From contig NZ_CP016761.1 of assembly GCF_001642935.1 (NCBI RefSeq), forward strand, positions 3,038,001 to 3,102,000: a DNA stretch of 64,000 bases, read 5' to 3'. The notes under the pieces were generated by a model. The model saw only the letters and a program-made list of their open reading frames with translations, made no database searches and was not told the origin of the DNA. This DNA comes from Fictibacillus arsenicus (GTDB taxonomy: Bacteria > Bacillota > Bacilli > Bacillales > Fictibacillaceae). Positions 1 through 8,140 of this stretch are shown here, piece by piece. Numbering within the stretch: the stretch's first letter is position 1; each line of letters opens with the position of its first letter. Both the position numbers and the translations under genes were made by a program.

Positions 1-50
1 GCAATGTTTATACCTGTTACCTTGTGTATGGATGGTTTTGTAGCCTGCAT
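1..50 (-). CDS. argJ: Start of argJ (glutamate N-acetyltransferase), partial
   Basis: Only the first 16 codons are in the window, reading leftwards from ATG at position 50 (MQATKPSIHKVTGINI). A strong AGGAGG ribosome binding site lies 8-10 bases upstream, right after the argC stop. In Bacillaceae argC is followed by argJ in the arginine operon, and ArgJ proteins begin with a short variable stretch around a 'V-x-G' motif. The identity rests on position and on this short N-terminus, so it is an inference rather than a domain match. Confidence 0.6.
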   Translation of the reverse strand, partial: MQATKPSIHKVTGINI

Positions 51-68
51 CTATCCTGCCTCCTCTTT

Positions 69-1103
69 TTATGGGAACAATGGTGATTGTTGCAGTCCCT
101 CTGATTCGTTTAAGCCGACCATGATATTCATATTTTGTACTGCTTGCCCGGCAGCACCTTTGATTAGATTGTCAATTACAGATACAACAGTGATTCGATT
201 TGTCCGTTCATCAATCGCAAATGTTAAATCACAATAGTTTGAACCGTACACCTGTTTTGTAAAAAGATCTGTATTTTCCTTAAAAACACGGACAAAAGGT
301 TTTGATTTATAGGATTCATTGAAAATCTCACTGACAGTATGAGATTGGATATCGTCCGCCAGCTCTGCATACATAGTAGCCATTATCCCTCTAGTCATCG
401 GTACAAGATGAGTCGTAAAGGTAATGTTAACTTCTGTATCAGCAAGGGTTTTCAACGTTTGTTCTATCTCTGGTATATGCTGATGTTTGTTCATCTTATA
501 AACACTCAGACTATCATTTGCTTTCGTAAAATGAGATGCTTTTTGAGGCGAAGCCCCAGCACCTGATAGTCCGCTTTTCGCATCAATGATCAGTGTTTTC
601 GGGTTTATCAGTTTTGTTTTTACTAAAGGTAATATTCCGAGCAGCGCTGCTGTAGGGTAACAACCCGGATTTGCGATTAAAGCCGCTTCTTTTATTTCCT
701 TCTTGTTCCATTCCGATAAGCCGTATACCGCTTTATTTACAAAAGAAGTGTTCGGAGGCTTCTTTCCATACCATTTTCGATATGTATCTGCCTCTTTTAA
801 TCGAAAATCTCCTGCCAAATCTATCACGCGCATCTTCCGGTCAAGGAGCGGAGGAAGAAGTTCTGATGATACCCCGCTTGGAGCTGAACAAAACAGAACA
901 TCGAGTTCATCCGTCTCTAACTGCTCAAACGAGCGAAGTTTATTTTCGTTAATCCCAAGCAAGTGAGGTGCTTCATCAGAAAGTAATTGACCTTGTTTTG
1001 AGGATGAATAGAGAAATACCTCTTTGATTTCTGGATGTGCGGTTAACAGCCGGAACAATTCTAATCCACCATATCCGGTTACTCCAATAATTCCAGCTCT
1101 CAA
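69..1103 (-). CDS. argC: N-acetyl-gamma-glutamyl-phosphate reductase
   Basis: Reduces N-acetyl-glutamyl phosphate to the semialdehyde with NADPH in arginine biosynthesis; cytoplasmic. The 344-residue length is normal for the family. The N-terminal nucleotide-binding loop is GVTGYGG (residues 7-13) and the catalytic cysteine is Cys148 in NPGCYPTA. The start is a TTG at 1103 preceded by GGAGTG. It is the first gene of an operon continuing into argJ. A well-formed sigma-A promoter lies just upstream. AT-rich sequence around that promoter could hold arginine-repressor boxes, but I cannot define one with confidence. Confidence 0.95.
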   Translation of the reverse strand: MRAGIIGVTGYGGLELFRLLTAHPEIKEVFLYSSSKQGQLLSDEAPHLLGINENKLRSFEQLETDELDVLFCSAPSGVSSELLPPLLDRKMRVIDLAGDFRLKEADTYRKWYGKKPPNTSFVNKAVYGLSEWNKKEIKEAALIANPGCYPTAALLGILPLVKTKLINPKTLIIDAKSGLSGAGASPQKASHFTKANDSLSVYKMNKHQHIPEIEQTLKTLADTEVNITFTTHLVPMTRGIMATMYAELADDIQSHTVSEIFNESYKSKPFVRVFKENTDLFTKQVYGSNYCDLTFAIDERTNRITVVSVIDNLIKGAAGQAVQNMNIMVGLNESEGLQQSPLFP

Positions 1104-1134
1104 ACCACATCACTCCTTTAATAAGTTAAGGTTC

Positions 1135-1163
1135 ATTATAGAACTGTATAAAAATTAATTCAA
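1135..1163 (-). promoter_or_regulatory. Sigma-A promoter of argC
   Basis: On the minus strand a TTGAAT -35 box (1158-1163) is separated by exactly 17 bp from a perfect TATAAT -10 box (1135-1140), 32 bp ahead of the argC start codon. Confidence 0.7.
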
Positions 1164-1212
1164 GAGTATATTTATTAATTTTTTATTTCTTACAAAATTC
1201 GTTCGTTTTTAA

Positions 1213-1250
1213 TAAAAAAAGAATGCACCCGCCATTTCGGGTTCATCCTT
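1213..1250 (-). terminator. Rho-independent terminator
   Basis: Inverted arms GGATGAACCCG and CGGGTGCATTC are followed on the minus strand by a T-run. It lies between the second gene block and the argC promoter and may be a back-up terminator for the upstream transcripts. Confidence 0.5.
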
Positions 1251-1354
1251 TTATTTTGCTTGATCTCGTAGTAGTTTCAGTTAAAAAACTGCCCCTTAAG
1301 AAATACCTCACCAGGTATTGGAGCAAGAATTCCCGTGGTAAATCGTATTAATCC

Positions 1355-1425
1355 CACGTTAGCCAGTATTTTTCTCACGTTAAATTAGATAATCGCACGT
1401 TATTTGTAAAATAACCACGAGTCGA
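1355..1425. repeat. Short 20-21 bp periodic tract, CACGTTA units
   Basis: CACGTTA recurs at 1355, 1376 and 1396, with a degraded CACGA at 1416, giving steps of 21, 20 and 20 bp. The bases between the motifs are not conserved. It lies between a terminator (1472-1530) and the terminator at 1213-1250, in a stretch of about 430 bp without a gene. It is one of seven tracts of similar period in the window. Confidence 0.6.
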
Positions 1426-1471
1426 CACACATGGACAAATTTCGCAACTCACATACCCCTATACCCAATCA

Positions 1472-1530
1472 CGAAAAAAGCTTACTTGTTTTTGACGGCT
1501 TTTATAAACCATCTCACAAGTAAGCTTTTA
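1472..1530 (-). terminator. Terminator of the short-chain dehydrogenase gene
   Basis: Perfect 14-base arms AAAAGCTTACTTGT (1476-1489) and ACAAGTAAGCTTTT (1516-1529) with an A-run on the + strand side, which is a T-run for leftward transcription. It starts just downstream of the stop at 1541. Confidence 0.75.
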
Positions 1531-1540
1531 GCAAGTTATA

Positions 1541-2320
1541 TTATTGTCTTAAAAATCCGCCTTCAGAATGGATGATTTGTCCTGTAATCCACTCGGCTTC
1601 TGGTGAAGCTAAAAACGCGATCAACCTTGCTGCATCTTCAGGTTTGCCGATTCTTCCTAAAGGAAACTTCGGCAATAATACTTCTTTAAGAACTTCTGTC
1701 ATCCATCCGGTATCGGTCGGTCCAGGATTTACAGCATTAACTGTAATCCCTTTATGACCTAGTTCCGCAGCCATCGTTACCGTTAAAGCGTCAATCGCAC
1801 CTTTTGTAGCGGCATAAGCCATTTCACCTGTCATCGGACCTTTTGACTGGCCAGAAGTCAGATGAATGATGCTTCCCTTTGATCCTTTAAAACGTTTTGC
1901 GAATTCCACACTTAAAAGAGCAGTCGCGCGAAGATTTATGGCGTAATGCTTGTCCAGCATCTCGCTTGTTGTTTCTTCCCAAGTGTGGTTTTGTGAAAAA
2001 CATGCATTATTAACAAGAATACTTGGCGAGCCAAGTTTTTGTTCGATCAGATTAAAGAGATTAGGAATCTGGTTCGATTCTGCTAGATCAATCTCTTTAT
2101 ATACAGCTTGAACTCCAAAATTTTGAAGCTTTCCAACCAAAATATCTGCATCACTTTGATAATCGCCTTCATGCATCTGTTTGTCATATGTGCCCCATGT
2201 AGTGAAAAAAATATTTGCACCTTTTTCAGCGAGCTGTAAACAGATTGCAGCGCCGATTCCGTTCAATCGGCTTGCTCCAGTTACAACCGCTGTTTTTCCT
2301 TCCAGAGGACGAATGGTCAT
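1541..2320 (-). CDS. SDR-family oxidoreductase
   Basis: A 259-residue classical short-chain dehydrogenase/reductase, an NAD(P)(H)-dependent cytoplasmic enzyme of unknown substrate. The N-terminal TGASRLNGIGAAI (residues 15-27) is a cofactor loop with an insertion of two to three residues compared with the usual TGxxxGIG. The NNA motif is at about residue 105 and the catalytic YAATK (YxxxK) at about 169-173. An AGGAGG precedes the ATG. The stop of the upstream dehydrogenase gene is 12 bases from this start, so the two genes are probably co-transcribed. Substrate specificity cannot be read from the sequence. Confidence 0.85.
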   Translation of the reverse strand: MTIRPLEGKTAVVTGASRLNGIGAAICLQLAEKGANIFFTTWGTYDKQMHEGDYQSDADILVGKLQNFGVQAVYKEIDLAESNQIPNLFNLIEQKLGSPSILVNNACFSQNHTWEETTSEMLDKHYAINLRATALLSVEFAKRFKGSKGSIIHLTSGQSKGPMTGEMAYAATKGAIDALTVTMAAELGHKGITVNAVNPGPTDTGWMTEVLKEVLLPKFPLGRIGKPEDAARLIAFLASPEAEWITGQIIHSEGGFLRQ

Positions 2321-2332
2321 TTGTTTTCCTCC

Positions 2333-3298
2333 TTAGCTGACAGGAGTTTCAGCCGCTTTGCCATCTAAAACAAATGCGATGTTACGACCAGCCAGCTCTG
2401 CCATCTTCATTCTCGTTTCCACACTTGCACTACCAATGTGAGGCAAAGCCACAACTTGATTCATCGTTAGAAACGGATGATCCACTGCGATCGGTTCTTT
2501 TTCAAAAACATCTAATCCGGCTCCAGCTATTATGCCGTTTTGAAGAGCATCCACTAGTGCTTCTTCATCAACTGATGCTCCTCGTCCAGCATTAATAAAA
2601 ATAGCGCTTTTTTTCATCGCCTGAAAGGCTTCCCTGTTAAACATGCCTTTCGTTTCTGCTGTAAGCGGGGCAAGACAAACAACAAAATCAGACTCCTTCA
2701 GCAGATCATAAAAATCCTTATATTCAGCATTTAAGTTTCTTTCTGCGTCAGGTTTACGATTTCGGTTGTAATATAAGATGTTCATATCGAATCCATTTGC
2801 ACGTCTTGCTACCGCTTCACCAATTCGCCCCATACCTACGATTCCGATTGTCTTATGATGAACATCAGCTCCTGCCAGCAATAAGGGACCCCAGCTGTTC
2901 CATTTACCTTCTTTCACGTAGTTGGCTGATTCAACAACACGCCTGGCTGCCGCCAAGATTAATGCAAAGGCTAAATCAGCTGTTGAATCGGTCAGAACAT
3001 CTGGTGTATTGCATACCGTTACGTTATTTTCTTTTGCTTTATGTATATCAATATTGTCATAACCTACTGCGAGGTTAGCTACAACTTTCAATGAAGGGGC
3101 ATTATCCAAAAGTTCACCATCCACTTTGTCTGACAGCATCGTTAATAACCCTTCAGCTTTTTGTGCTTCCTTTAAAAGAACTTCACGAGGAACGGCTTTC
3201 TCCTCATGCGGCCACATGCCGACTTCCGCTTTTTCTTTTAGGGCATTAAGTGTTTCTTCAGGCAGCTTTCTTGTGACATATACATATGGTTTTTGCAT
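2333..3298 (-). CDS. D-2-hydroxyacid dehydrogenase (glyoxylate/hydroxypyruvate reductase type)
   Basis: Member of the D-isomer specific 2-hydroxyacid dehydrogenases, which interconvert 2-keto acids and D-2-hydroxy acids with NAD(P)H. The 321 residues include the Rossmann loop GMGRIGEAVARR (about 155-166), INAGRGASVDE (about 236-246, catalytic Arg) and the C-terminal HIGSAS (about 287-292, catalytic His). Length and motifs resemble GyaR/GhrB-type glyoxylate or gluconate reductases. AAGGAG precedes the ATG. First gene of a probable two-gene unit with the SDR gene. Confidence 0.85.
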   Translation of the reverse strand: MQKPYVYVTRKLPEETLNALKEKAEVGMWPHEEKAVPREVLLKEAQKAEGLLTMLSDKVDGELLDNAPSLKVVANLAVGYDNIDIHKAKENNVTVCNTPDVLTDSTADLAFALILAAARRVVESANYVKEGKWNSWGPLLLAGADVHHKTIGIVGMGRIGEAVARRANGFDMNILYYNRNRKPDAERNLNAEYKDFYDLLKESDFVVCLAPLTAETKGMFNREAFQAMKKSAIFINAGRGASVDEEALVDALQNGIIAGAGLDVFEKEPIAVDHPFLTMNQVVALPHIGSASVETRMKMAELAGRNIAFVLDGKAAETPVS

Positions 3299-3340
3299 CC
3301 GCTTTCACTCCTTATTTTTATTTTCGCATGAACGTACAGA

Positions 3341-3374
3341 AAAAACAAAAAAGAGCTCTTACGGAGAGCCCTTT
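3341..3374 (-). terminator. Terminator of yutH
   Basis: Arms AGGGCTCT and AGAGCTCT followed by a T-run on the minus strand, between yutH and the hydroxyacid dehydrogenase gene. Confidence 0.6.
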
Positions 3375-3378
3375 ATCG

Positions 3379-4401
3379 TCAAATCATTGGAACGAGCCAG
3401 TCAACCATCGGAATATTTAATTCACGCACAGGTAAACCAATCGATCTGAAAAAGCTTTTAAGAAAATACTCATTTTGTCTTTCATACGAGATTAAGTCAG
3501 TAAAGCGGCGTACATATAGTTCTTTTCCTATATCCCTCTCATTTTTATAATGGCCTTCAACTGTATCAAAATATTGTGAAGGGAATAAGAGTCTTCCATA
3601 CAACAATCTCCAAGCACCTTTCGACAGAGGTTTTACCTTTTCATAGTCATCAATTAAATTTAATACTTCGTCACTTCTAAACTGTGGCTGATAAATTTTT
3701 TCACGAATGCATTCCGCCATATCTCTCATCGGACTATCAATAACCCAGCCCACAGGCAATTTAATAAAACCGCTAGAAGATCTCAGCCAGGAGCGTTCAC
3801 TAAAACGGTCATAACAGATTGCAGCAGACCCGATTCCCTTTGGACCTCTTTCTAATTGATAGTCTGTGATGTACTGAATGGCATTCTCTGCAAGTCCCTC
3901 ATAATAAGGAAAAGTCGTTATAAATAGATGGTCAAAATCATTTTTTTGTTTTCTCGCTGACACTTCAGCATATGTGTTGTGCATTTCATCAACACGGTTC
4001 ATCCATAAGAGTGGCCATTGCCCATAGGCAACCTGCTGAACCGGGTAATATTGCTCGAGCCCTTTACCCCTTTTATGAAATTCTGCCAGCTCCATTCCTA
4101 ATGAAACATTCCGCTGTTCTTCCTTCTTATGAGACTTTTTGAAGATGATTACGGATTCTCCATCTACATATGCACTAGGCATGTTTGTAATGGTCGGATG
4201 AAGTACGGGCAAGTTGCTTTCTCCCCGCTGCTGCAATAAATCACTGATGAATATCATTTCCTGCAATTTCTCATATGTCATCTGCTGCTGAGGAATAACA
4301 ATATACTGGTCTCCCTTGCAGGTAAATGTCCGGTACCCGGATTCCGATCGTCTGTCTTCACAAACAAGTTGATAATGATGAAAAATATCTCTTTCAAACA
4401 A
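3379..4401 (-). CDS. yutH: YutH-like spore coat protein (CotS-related kinase fold)
   Basis: Related to the CotS/YutH family of spore coat-associated proteins, which have an aminoglycoside-phosphotransferase-like fold. The TTG at 4401 fits best, because GGTGGGGGG lies about 7 bases upstream and the protein then begins LFERDIFHHYQL, as YutH homologues do. A longer reading frame to 4416 exists but would start inside the ribosome binding site. The HxxGxDxxxxN catalytic signature of true kinases is not evident, so enzymatic activity is doubtful. The next gene upstream, yutG, is divergent, the same neighbourhood as in B. subtilis. Confidence 0.75.
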   Translation of the reverse strand: MFERDIFHHYQLVCEDRRSESGYRTFTCKGDQYIVIPQQQMTYEKLQEMIFISDLLQQRGESNLPVLHPTITNMPSAYVDGESVIIFKKSHKKEEQRNVSLGMELAEFHKRGKGLEQYYPVQQVAYGQWPLLWMNRVDEMHNTYAEVSARKQKNDFDHLFITTFPYYEGLAENAIQYITDYQLERGPKGIGSAAICYDRFSERSWLRSSSGFIKLPVGWVIDSPMRDMAECIREKIYQPQFRSDEVLNLIDDYEKVKPLSKGAWRLLYGRLLFPSQYFDTVEGHYKNERDIGKELYVRRFTDLISYERQNEYFLKSFFRSIGLPVRELNIPMVDWLVPMI

Positions 4402-4582
4402 AGGCGATCCCCCCACCTATCAGCTTTCCACGGCTGCAAGATCATTAACATCCGCATATATGGATACACCATTGTATGCCCATATTGGCGAAGTGGTTAG
4501 CTTTTTTTGATAAATTCATAACTTTATCGTGAAAACATATACTATACAAAGCTAAGGAGACTACAGGAAAAGGAGTACAGGG

Positions 4583-5080
4583 ATGCAAAATAAAAAAGTG
4601 GAAAATGTCGAAGAAACAGCACGCAAATTGCTGAACGAACGGGGCGTTACGGTAAACGATATAGCTGAACTCGTTTATTTTCTCCAAGTCCCCTACCATC
4701 CTGATTTAAAAATGGATGTATGCAGAGAAAATGTTGAAAGAGTCATTGCAAAGCGTGAAGTTCAAAATGCCATATTAACTGGCATCGGGCTTGATGTTCT
4801 AGCTGAAGAAAAGAAGTTAGAACAGCCGCTTCAAGAAATTTTGGCTAGAGATGAGAGTCTTTATGGTATTGATGAAATTATTGCACTTTCTATAGTAAAT
4901 ATATATGGTTCGATTGGATTTACGAACTACGGATTCATCGACAAACAAAAACCTGGTATTTTAGAAAAATTAAATGATAAGTCTACTGGCAAAGTTCACA
5001 CGTTTTTAGATGATATTGTAGGTGCAATCGCAGCAGCGGCATCCAGCCGACTGGCACACAGGGCTGCAAACACGGAATAA
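4583..5080 (+). CDS. yutG: YutG, phosphatidylglycerophosphatase A family
   Basis: 165-residue protein of the PgpA/YutG family. In other bacteria PgpA dephosphorylates phosphatidylglycerol phosphate, whereas the Bacillus YutG proteins are short soluble members of unproven activity. Visible family features are the helical N-terminus with ARKLLNERGV, the central DEIIALSIVNIYGSIGFTN and the C-terminal HTFLDDIVGAIAAA. GGAG precedes the ATG. It is monocistronic, divergent from yutH and closed by its own terminator. Confidence 0.75.
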   Translation: MQNKKVENVEETARKLLNERGVTVNDIAELVYFLQVPYHPDLKMDVCRENVERVIAKREVQNAILTGIGLDVLAEEKKLEQPLQEILARDESLYGIDEIIALSIVNIYGSIGFTNYGFIDKQKPGILEKLNDKSTGKVHTFLDDIVGAIAAAASSRLAHRAANTE

Positions 5081-5084
5081 TAAT

Positions 5085-5132
5085 AAGGCTTAAGAACAAG
5101 AGAGAAATTCTTTTGCCCTTAAGCCTTTTTTG
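5085..5132 (+). terminator. Terminator of yutG
   Basis: Arms AAGGCTTAAG (5085-5094) and CTTAAGCCTT (5118-5127) followed by seven T residues, directly after the yutG stop. Confidence 0.8.
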
Positions 5133-5159
5133 TTGTTGCTATTTAAGATAACAGGGGGA

Positions 5160-5196
5160 AGTTGATTTCCGCTTCTGGATGCTTGCTCCAATCAAC
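5160..5196. repeat. Internally deleted copy of the dispersed MITE-like element
   Basis: GTTGATTTCCGCTTC runs directly into GCTTGCTCCAATCAAC. These are the two inner inverted ends of the approximately 220-bp dispersed repeat (see 20155-20372) with the middle missing. The remaining palindrome is 37 bp. Confidence 0.6.
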
Positions 5197-5225
5197 TGTT
5201 TATCTTCACAACAATATTTCGGTGT

Positions 5226-5993
5226 TTATTTAATCTCCCACTCATCTAAACCGTTAACTGTGTACGTTGGATGGATATCGATATCTTCGAGATGCTTTTT
5301 TGTTGTTACCCCTGTATGAACAAGGAGTGTGTCCAGTCCTGTTCGAATCCCTGCTAAAATATCGGTTTGGTAGTTATCACCGATCATCAGCGATTCTTCT
5401 TTTTTAGTACCTAATGTTTTAAGTGCCATTTCCATAATAATCGGCTCAGGTTTTCCGATAAAAATAGGCTCAGTCTGCGTTGAAACCGTGATAACAGAAG
5501 TCAGCGAGCCGTTTCCAGGCAAAAGCCCTCTTTCTGTAGGAAGAGCAATATCTCCATTGGTTGAGATGAATGTAGCTCCGTTTCTAACCGCTAGACAAGC
5601 TTTAGCTAATTTCTCATAAGTAATAGAACGGTCAATGCCAATTACAACATAGTCTGGATTTTCATCCACAAGTTCTAAGCCCTTTTCCGTAAGAGCTTCT
5701 CTAATGCCGTCCTCACCGATACAGTAAACCTTCGCACCTTCTTTTAGATTCGATATGTAGCTGGCTGTTGCCATGCTCGTTGTGAAAACATGGTCAGTAG
5801 TAGCAGGTATTTCAAACCCTTTCAATACTTCTGCAACTTGTTTCTTAGTTTTTGAAGAGTTATTCGTAACAAATAAATATGGAAGATTAAGCTCGTTCAG
5901 CTTTTTAACGAATTCAACCGCCTCATGGATTCTTTCCGTTCCTCTGTACATCGTGCCATCTAAATCAATCAAAAATCCTTTATATGCTTTCAT
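5226..5993 (-). CDS. yutF: HAD-family phosphatase YutF (NagD type)
   Basis: 255-residue HAD hydrolase of subclass IIA, the NagD/p-nitrophenyl phosphatase group, which dephosphorylates small sugar or nucleotide phosphates in the cytoplasm. Motif I is LIDLDGTMYRG, motif II TNNSSKTK, and motifs III/IV are GKPEPIIME and MIGDNYQTDI. The ATG at 5993 is chosen because GGAGA sits 8 bases upstream and the protein then starts MKAYKGFLIDLDGT. An in-frame extension to 6047 would run through the terminator of the upstream gene. The preceding gene is the SufR-like regulator. Confidence 0.9.
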   Translation of the reverse strand: MKAYKGFLIDLDGTMYRGTERIHEAVEFVKKLNELNLPYLFVTNNSSKTKKQVAEVLKGFEIPATTDHVFTTSMATASYISNLKEGAKVYCIGEDGIREALTEKGLELVDENPDYVVIGIDRSITYEKLAKACLAVRNGATFISTNGDIALPTERGLLPGNGSLTSVITVSTQTEPIFIGKPEPIIMEMALKTLGTKKEESLMIGDNYQTDILAGIRTGLDTLLVHTGVTTKKHLEDIDIHPTYTVNGLDEWEIK

Positions 5994-6036
5994 TAATTTC
6001 TCTCCTTTATGTACATTTATCATTCTGCCCATTGCC

Positions 6037-6071
6037 AAAAAAAACACACCTGAAGCAGGTTATCCTTCAGA
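6037..6071 (-). terminator. Terminator of the SufR-like regulator gene
   Basis: CTGAAG arms around a 9-base loop, with a run of eight T residues on the minus strand. The hairpin overlaps the stop codon of the regulator at 6060. Confidence 0.6.
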
Positions 6072-6716
6072 TGCAGCTCTTTTTTCTTTAATGACATAAC
6101 AGCAATAATCGCCGCCTTTTGCCATACATGTCTTCCGTTCAATGTCATCTGTATTAAGCATTCTTTTAAATAAAGATAGTTCACATGAACAAGCTTGCTG
6201 ATATTCATTGGCTACCATAGCGATCGGACAATTATACTCAGTTAGGACATAAGTACCGGGATCCTCACCCTTTTGCCAATCAACCATATATCCTGCTTCA
6301 TTTTGAATGTTAGCCAGTTCATTCACTTTTTGCTCAAACTGAGTCAGGTTGTTCATACGATCTTTATATTTATCCTGAAGCCGGTTTTCACGTCTTTTAA
6401 ATAAGCCATCTACCGTTTCAGTTCCACTCAGGTCTTCAATATCTCTTAAAAATTCAACGGTCAATCCGGAATAGTTTCGCGGGAATTGTTCATCACCGCT
6501 TGCGGTCAAATGATAAAAATGGATAGGTCTTCCCATGGCTTGACGCACAAGCGTTGTTTCAATAACATGGTCCCTCTCCAATGTATTGAGGTGGCGTCTA
6601 ACAGCCATTTCTGTAATCCCTAGGGATTTAGCCATTTCCGTAACGGTCATCCGTTTATTTCTTTTTAAAAGATAGATGATCTCATCACGTGTTGAGGTGT
6701 GATTCTTCACAGTCAT
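6060..6716 (-). CDS. SufR-like DeoR-type regulator with Cys-rich C-terminus
   Basis: The N-terminal winged helix-turn-helix (residues about 5-70: RDEIIYLLKRNKRMTVTEMA, then GITEMAVRRHLNTLE) belongs to the DeoR/ArsR-like group. The C-terminus holds cysteines in NCPI, CSC, TCM and CC. The first two are spaced C-x12-C, as in SufR proteins, which bind an Fe-S cluster and repress suf genes. An Fe-S or redox-sensing role is therefore inferred from family knowledge; the later spacings differ from cyanobacterial SufR. The start at 6716 follows AAAGGATGGTG. A suf operon lies 20 kb away in this window, but no direct link can be seen. Confidence 0.7.
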   Translation of the reverse strand: MTVKNHTSTRDEIIYLLKRNKRMTVTEMAKSLGITEMAVRRHLNTLERDHVIETTLVRQAMGRPIHFYHLTASGDEQFPRNYSGLTVEFLRDIEDLSGTETVDGLFKRRENRLQDKYKDRMNNLTQFEQKVNELANIQNEAGYMVDWQKGEDPGTYVLTEYNCPIAMVANEYQQACSCELSLFKRMLNTDDIERKTCMAKGGDYCCYVIKEKRAASEG

Positions 6717-6799
6717 CACCATCCTTTTTACCATTTTACCGTAAACATAAGAAAACGTACATTTTTAAATAAAAATGTTTAAAAACTATTTAGTCCCAT

Positions 6800-7240
6800 T
6801 TATTCCGGTAAAAATGCAGATACCGGCCCTAATTCTTCTTCTAAATACCGCTTAACATGAGCTGGAAAAGCTGACAGTTCCGGCATATATTTTTTTATCG
6901 TATTGTATGTTTGTTCAACATCTGATTGCGGATAATCCTGAACGAGCGATTTACGCATAATTACTACACTTTTTAAAGATGCTGCTTCATTACTTGGCAA
7001 TACTTTTTCATCAATAAGAATATCCAGAATGTCTTCAAAGCTGCCTGGATCACGCATGATAAAACCGTCGATGATCATATTACCAACGTCCATCATGGAT
7101 TCAATAAGCAAATGGCCGATTCGTTCTACAGCAAGAACTTTAACACGATTTTCTGGAAAAGACATTGTTTCAAATGTTGATATTAATTCATTCATATACA
7201 CTAAATGCTCGTTGATTTTCTTGCGGTCAACAAAATACAT
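6800..7240 (-). CDS. yutE: YutE, DUF86 / HepT-like protein lacking the catalytic His
   Basis: Member of the DUF86 family, which also contains the HepT ribonuclease toxins (signature R-x4-H-x-Y). Here the matching stretch reads R-KSLV-Q-D-Y, so the catalytic histidine is replaced by glutamine and RNase activity is unlikely. The protein is helical, 146 residues from the ATG at 7240, which is preceded by AAAGGTG. No MntA-type nucleotidyltransferase antitoxin is adjacent, in keeping with a housekeeping YutE rather than a toxin-antitoxin pair. The gene sits between the SufR-like regulator and the divergent DUF3055 gene. Confidence 0.75.
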   Translation of the reverse strand: MYFVDRKKINEHLVYMNELISTFETMSFPENRVKVLAVERIGHLLIESMMDVGNMIIDGFIMRDPGSFEDILDILIDEKVLPSNEAASLKSVVIMRKSLVQDYPQSDVEQTYNTIKKYMPELSAFPAHVKRYLEEELGPVSAFLPE

Positions 7241-7348
7241 AGTCATCACCTTTTGTAAGTTTATCAAGTAAAGTGTAACATAAAAGAAGAGAATTCATTT
7301 ATCCTAAAAATGAAAATTATCACTAAGAAATTTGAGGAGGCTTTATAT

Positions 7349-7618
7349 ATGTCAGATGAAACATTTTTCTTGTATGACGATACAGAAAAAACGGAAACCC
7401 GCTTTGTAAGCTTTATGGGGAAAAATACACGATTCGATTTAGCTATTACTAAAACAAGCCGTCATTACGGAAAATCACTTGTGCTGAATATGCTTGGCAG
7501 TCACTTTGCTATTATTGGACAGGATGATTTAGAAGAAGAAGGCTATTTGGAGCATGCTTTTAACTTAACGGAAGAGGATGCTATGGAGCTGCGTGAATTT
7601 TTAGCGGAGGTTATTTAA
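7349..7618 (+). CDS. DUF3055 (SAV0927-like) small protein
   Basis: Small acidic cytoplasmic protein of 89 residues. FFLYDDTEKTETRFVSFMG and the C-terminal LTEEDAMELREFL resemble the DUF3055 family found across Bacillales next to yutE and yutD. The ATG at 7349 is preceded by GAGGAGG at good spacing; an in-frame ATG at 7310 has no ribosome binding site. Function unknown. Confidence 0.7.
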   Translation: MSDETFFLYDDTEKTETRFVSFMGKNTRFDLAITKTSRHYGKSLVLNMLGSHFAIIGQDDLEEEGYLEHAFNLTEEDAMELREFLAEVI

Positions 7619-7633
7619 AGGCTTTTTGGGGAA

Positions 7634-7895
7634 TTTTTGTTGCTCTTGAATGAGATTAATTTCCGTTGCAGGGCTCGCTTTCCTCAGGGTGTGCGATGAG
7701 CCCAATCGTCGCTTAGCGACATTGATTGGTCTCATCTGTCCCACTCATCCTGCAGGACAAGGAAGGCTCCGGCAGCGATACATCGCACGAAGAAAATGTG
7801 ATTTTCATTTTCGAGGAGTCTCGCCCTTCCACTCCAATTAATTTTCCAAGGAAGAGTTTTCCTAAATATCCCAGTAGCAACATCTTTAGATACGC
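7634..7895. repeat. Dispersed MITE-like element, copy B (diverged)
   Basis: Diverged copy: TTGTTGCTCTTGAATGAG, then GATTAATTTCCG ... CTCGCTTTCC at one end and CCAATTAATTTTCC ... AGTAGCAACATCT at the other. First of three adjacent copies that fill the 860 bp between the DUF3055 gene and the next gene. Short open frames inside these copies are not credible genes. Confidence 0.65.
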
Positions 7896-7908
7896 TCTTT
7901 TCTTAAGG

Positions 7909-8126
7909 CTCTTTTCTAAAAGATTGTTGCTTTAGGCTTTTTCTATTCTCATCATGTGCTAGTTGATAGGAGCGCAAGGTTGCCGACTCCTACGGGACGA
8001 GCGGTCAGGTGGAGACTCCTAACGGCGCAAAGCGGCAGGAGGCTCACCGCACGCCCCGTGGAAAGCGAGCAACCTGGAGCGGAAATCAACTACTTTCAAA
8101 AGCAACAATGTATGCGAAAACAGGCT
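7909..8126. repeat. Dispersed MITE-like element, copy C
   Basis: Nearly complete copy from CTTTTCTAAAAGATTGTTGC to GCAACAATGTATGCGAAAAC. The conserved GC-rich interior is GGAGACTCCTAACGGCGCAA, then GGAGGCTCACCGCACG, then GGAGCGGAAATCAAC. Its orientation is opposite to copy B, so B and C form an inverted pair. Confidence 0.8.
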
Positions 8127-8140
8127 TTCTTAAAGGTAAA

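Noticed and set aside
1164-1210. Arginine repressor box upstream of argC
   Set aside because: The AT-rich sequence gives several weak matches and none is convincing.
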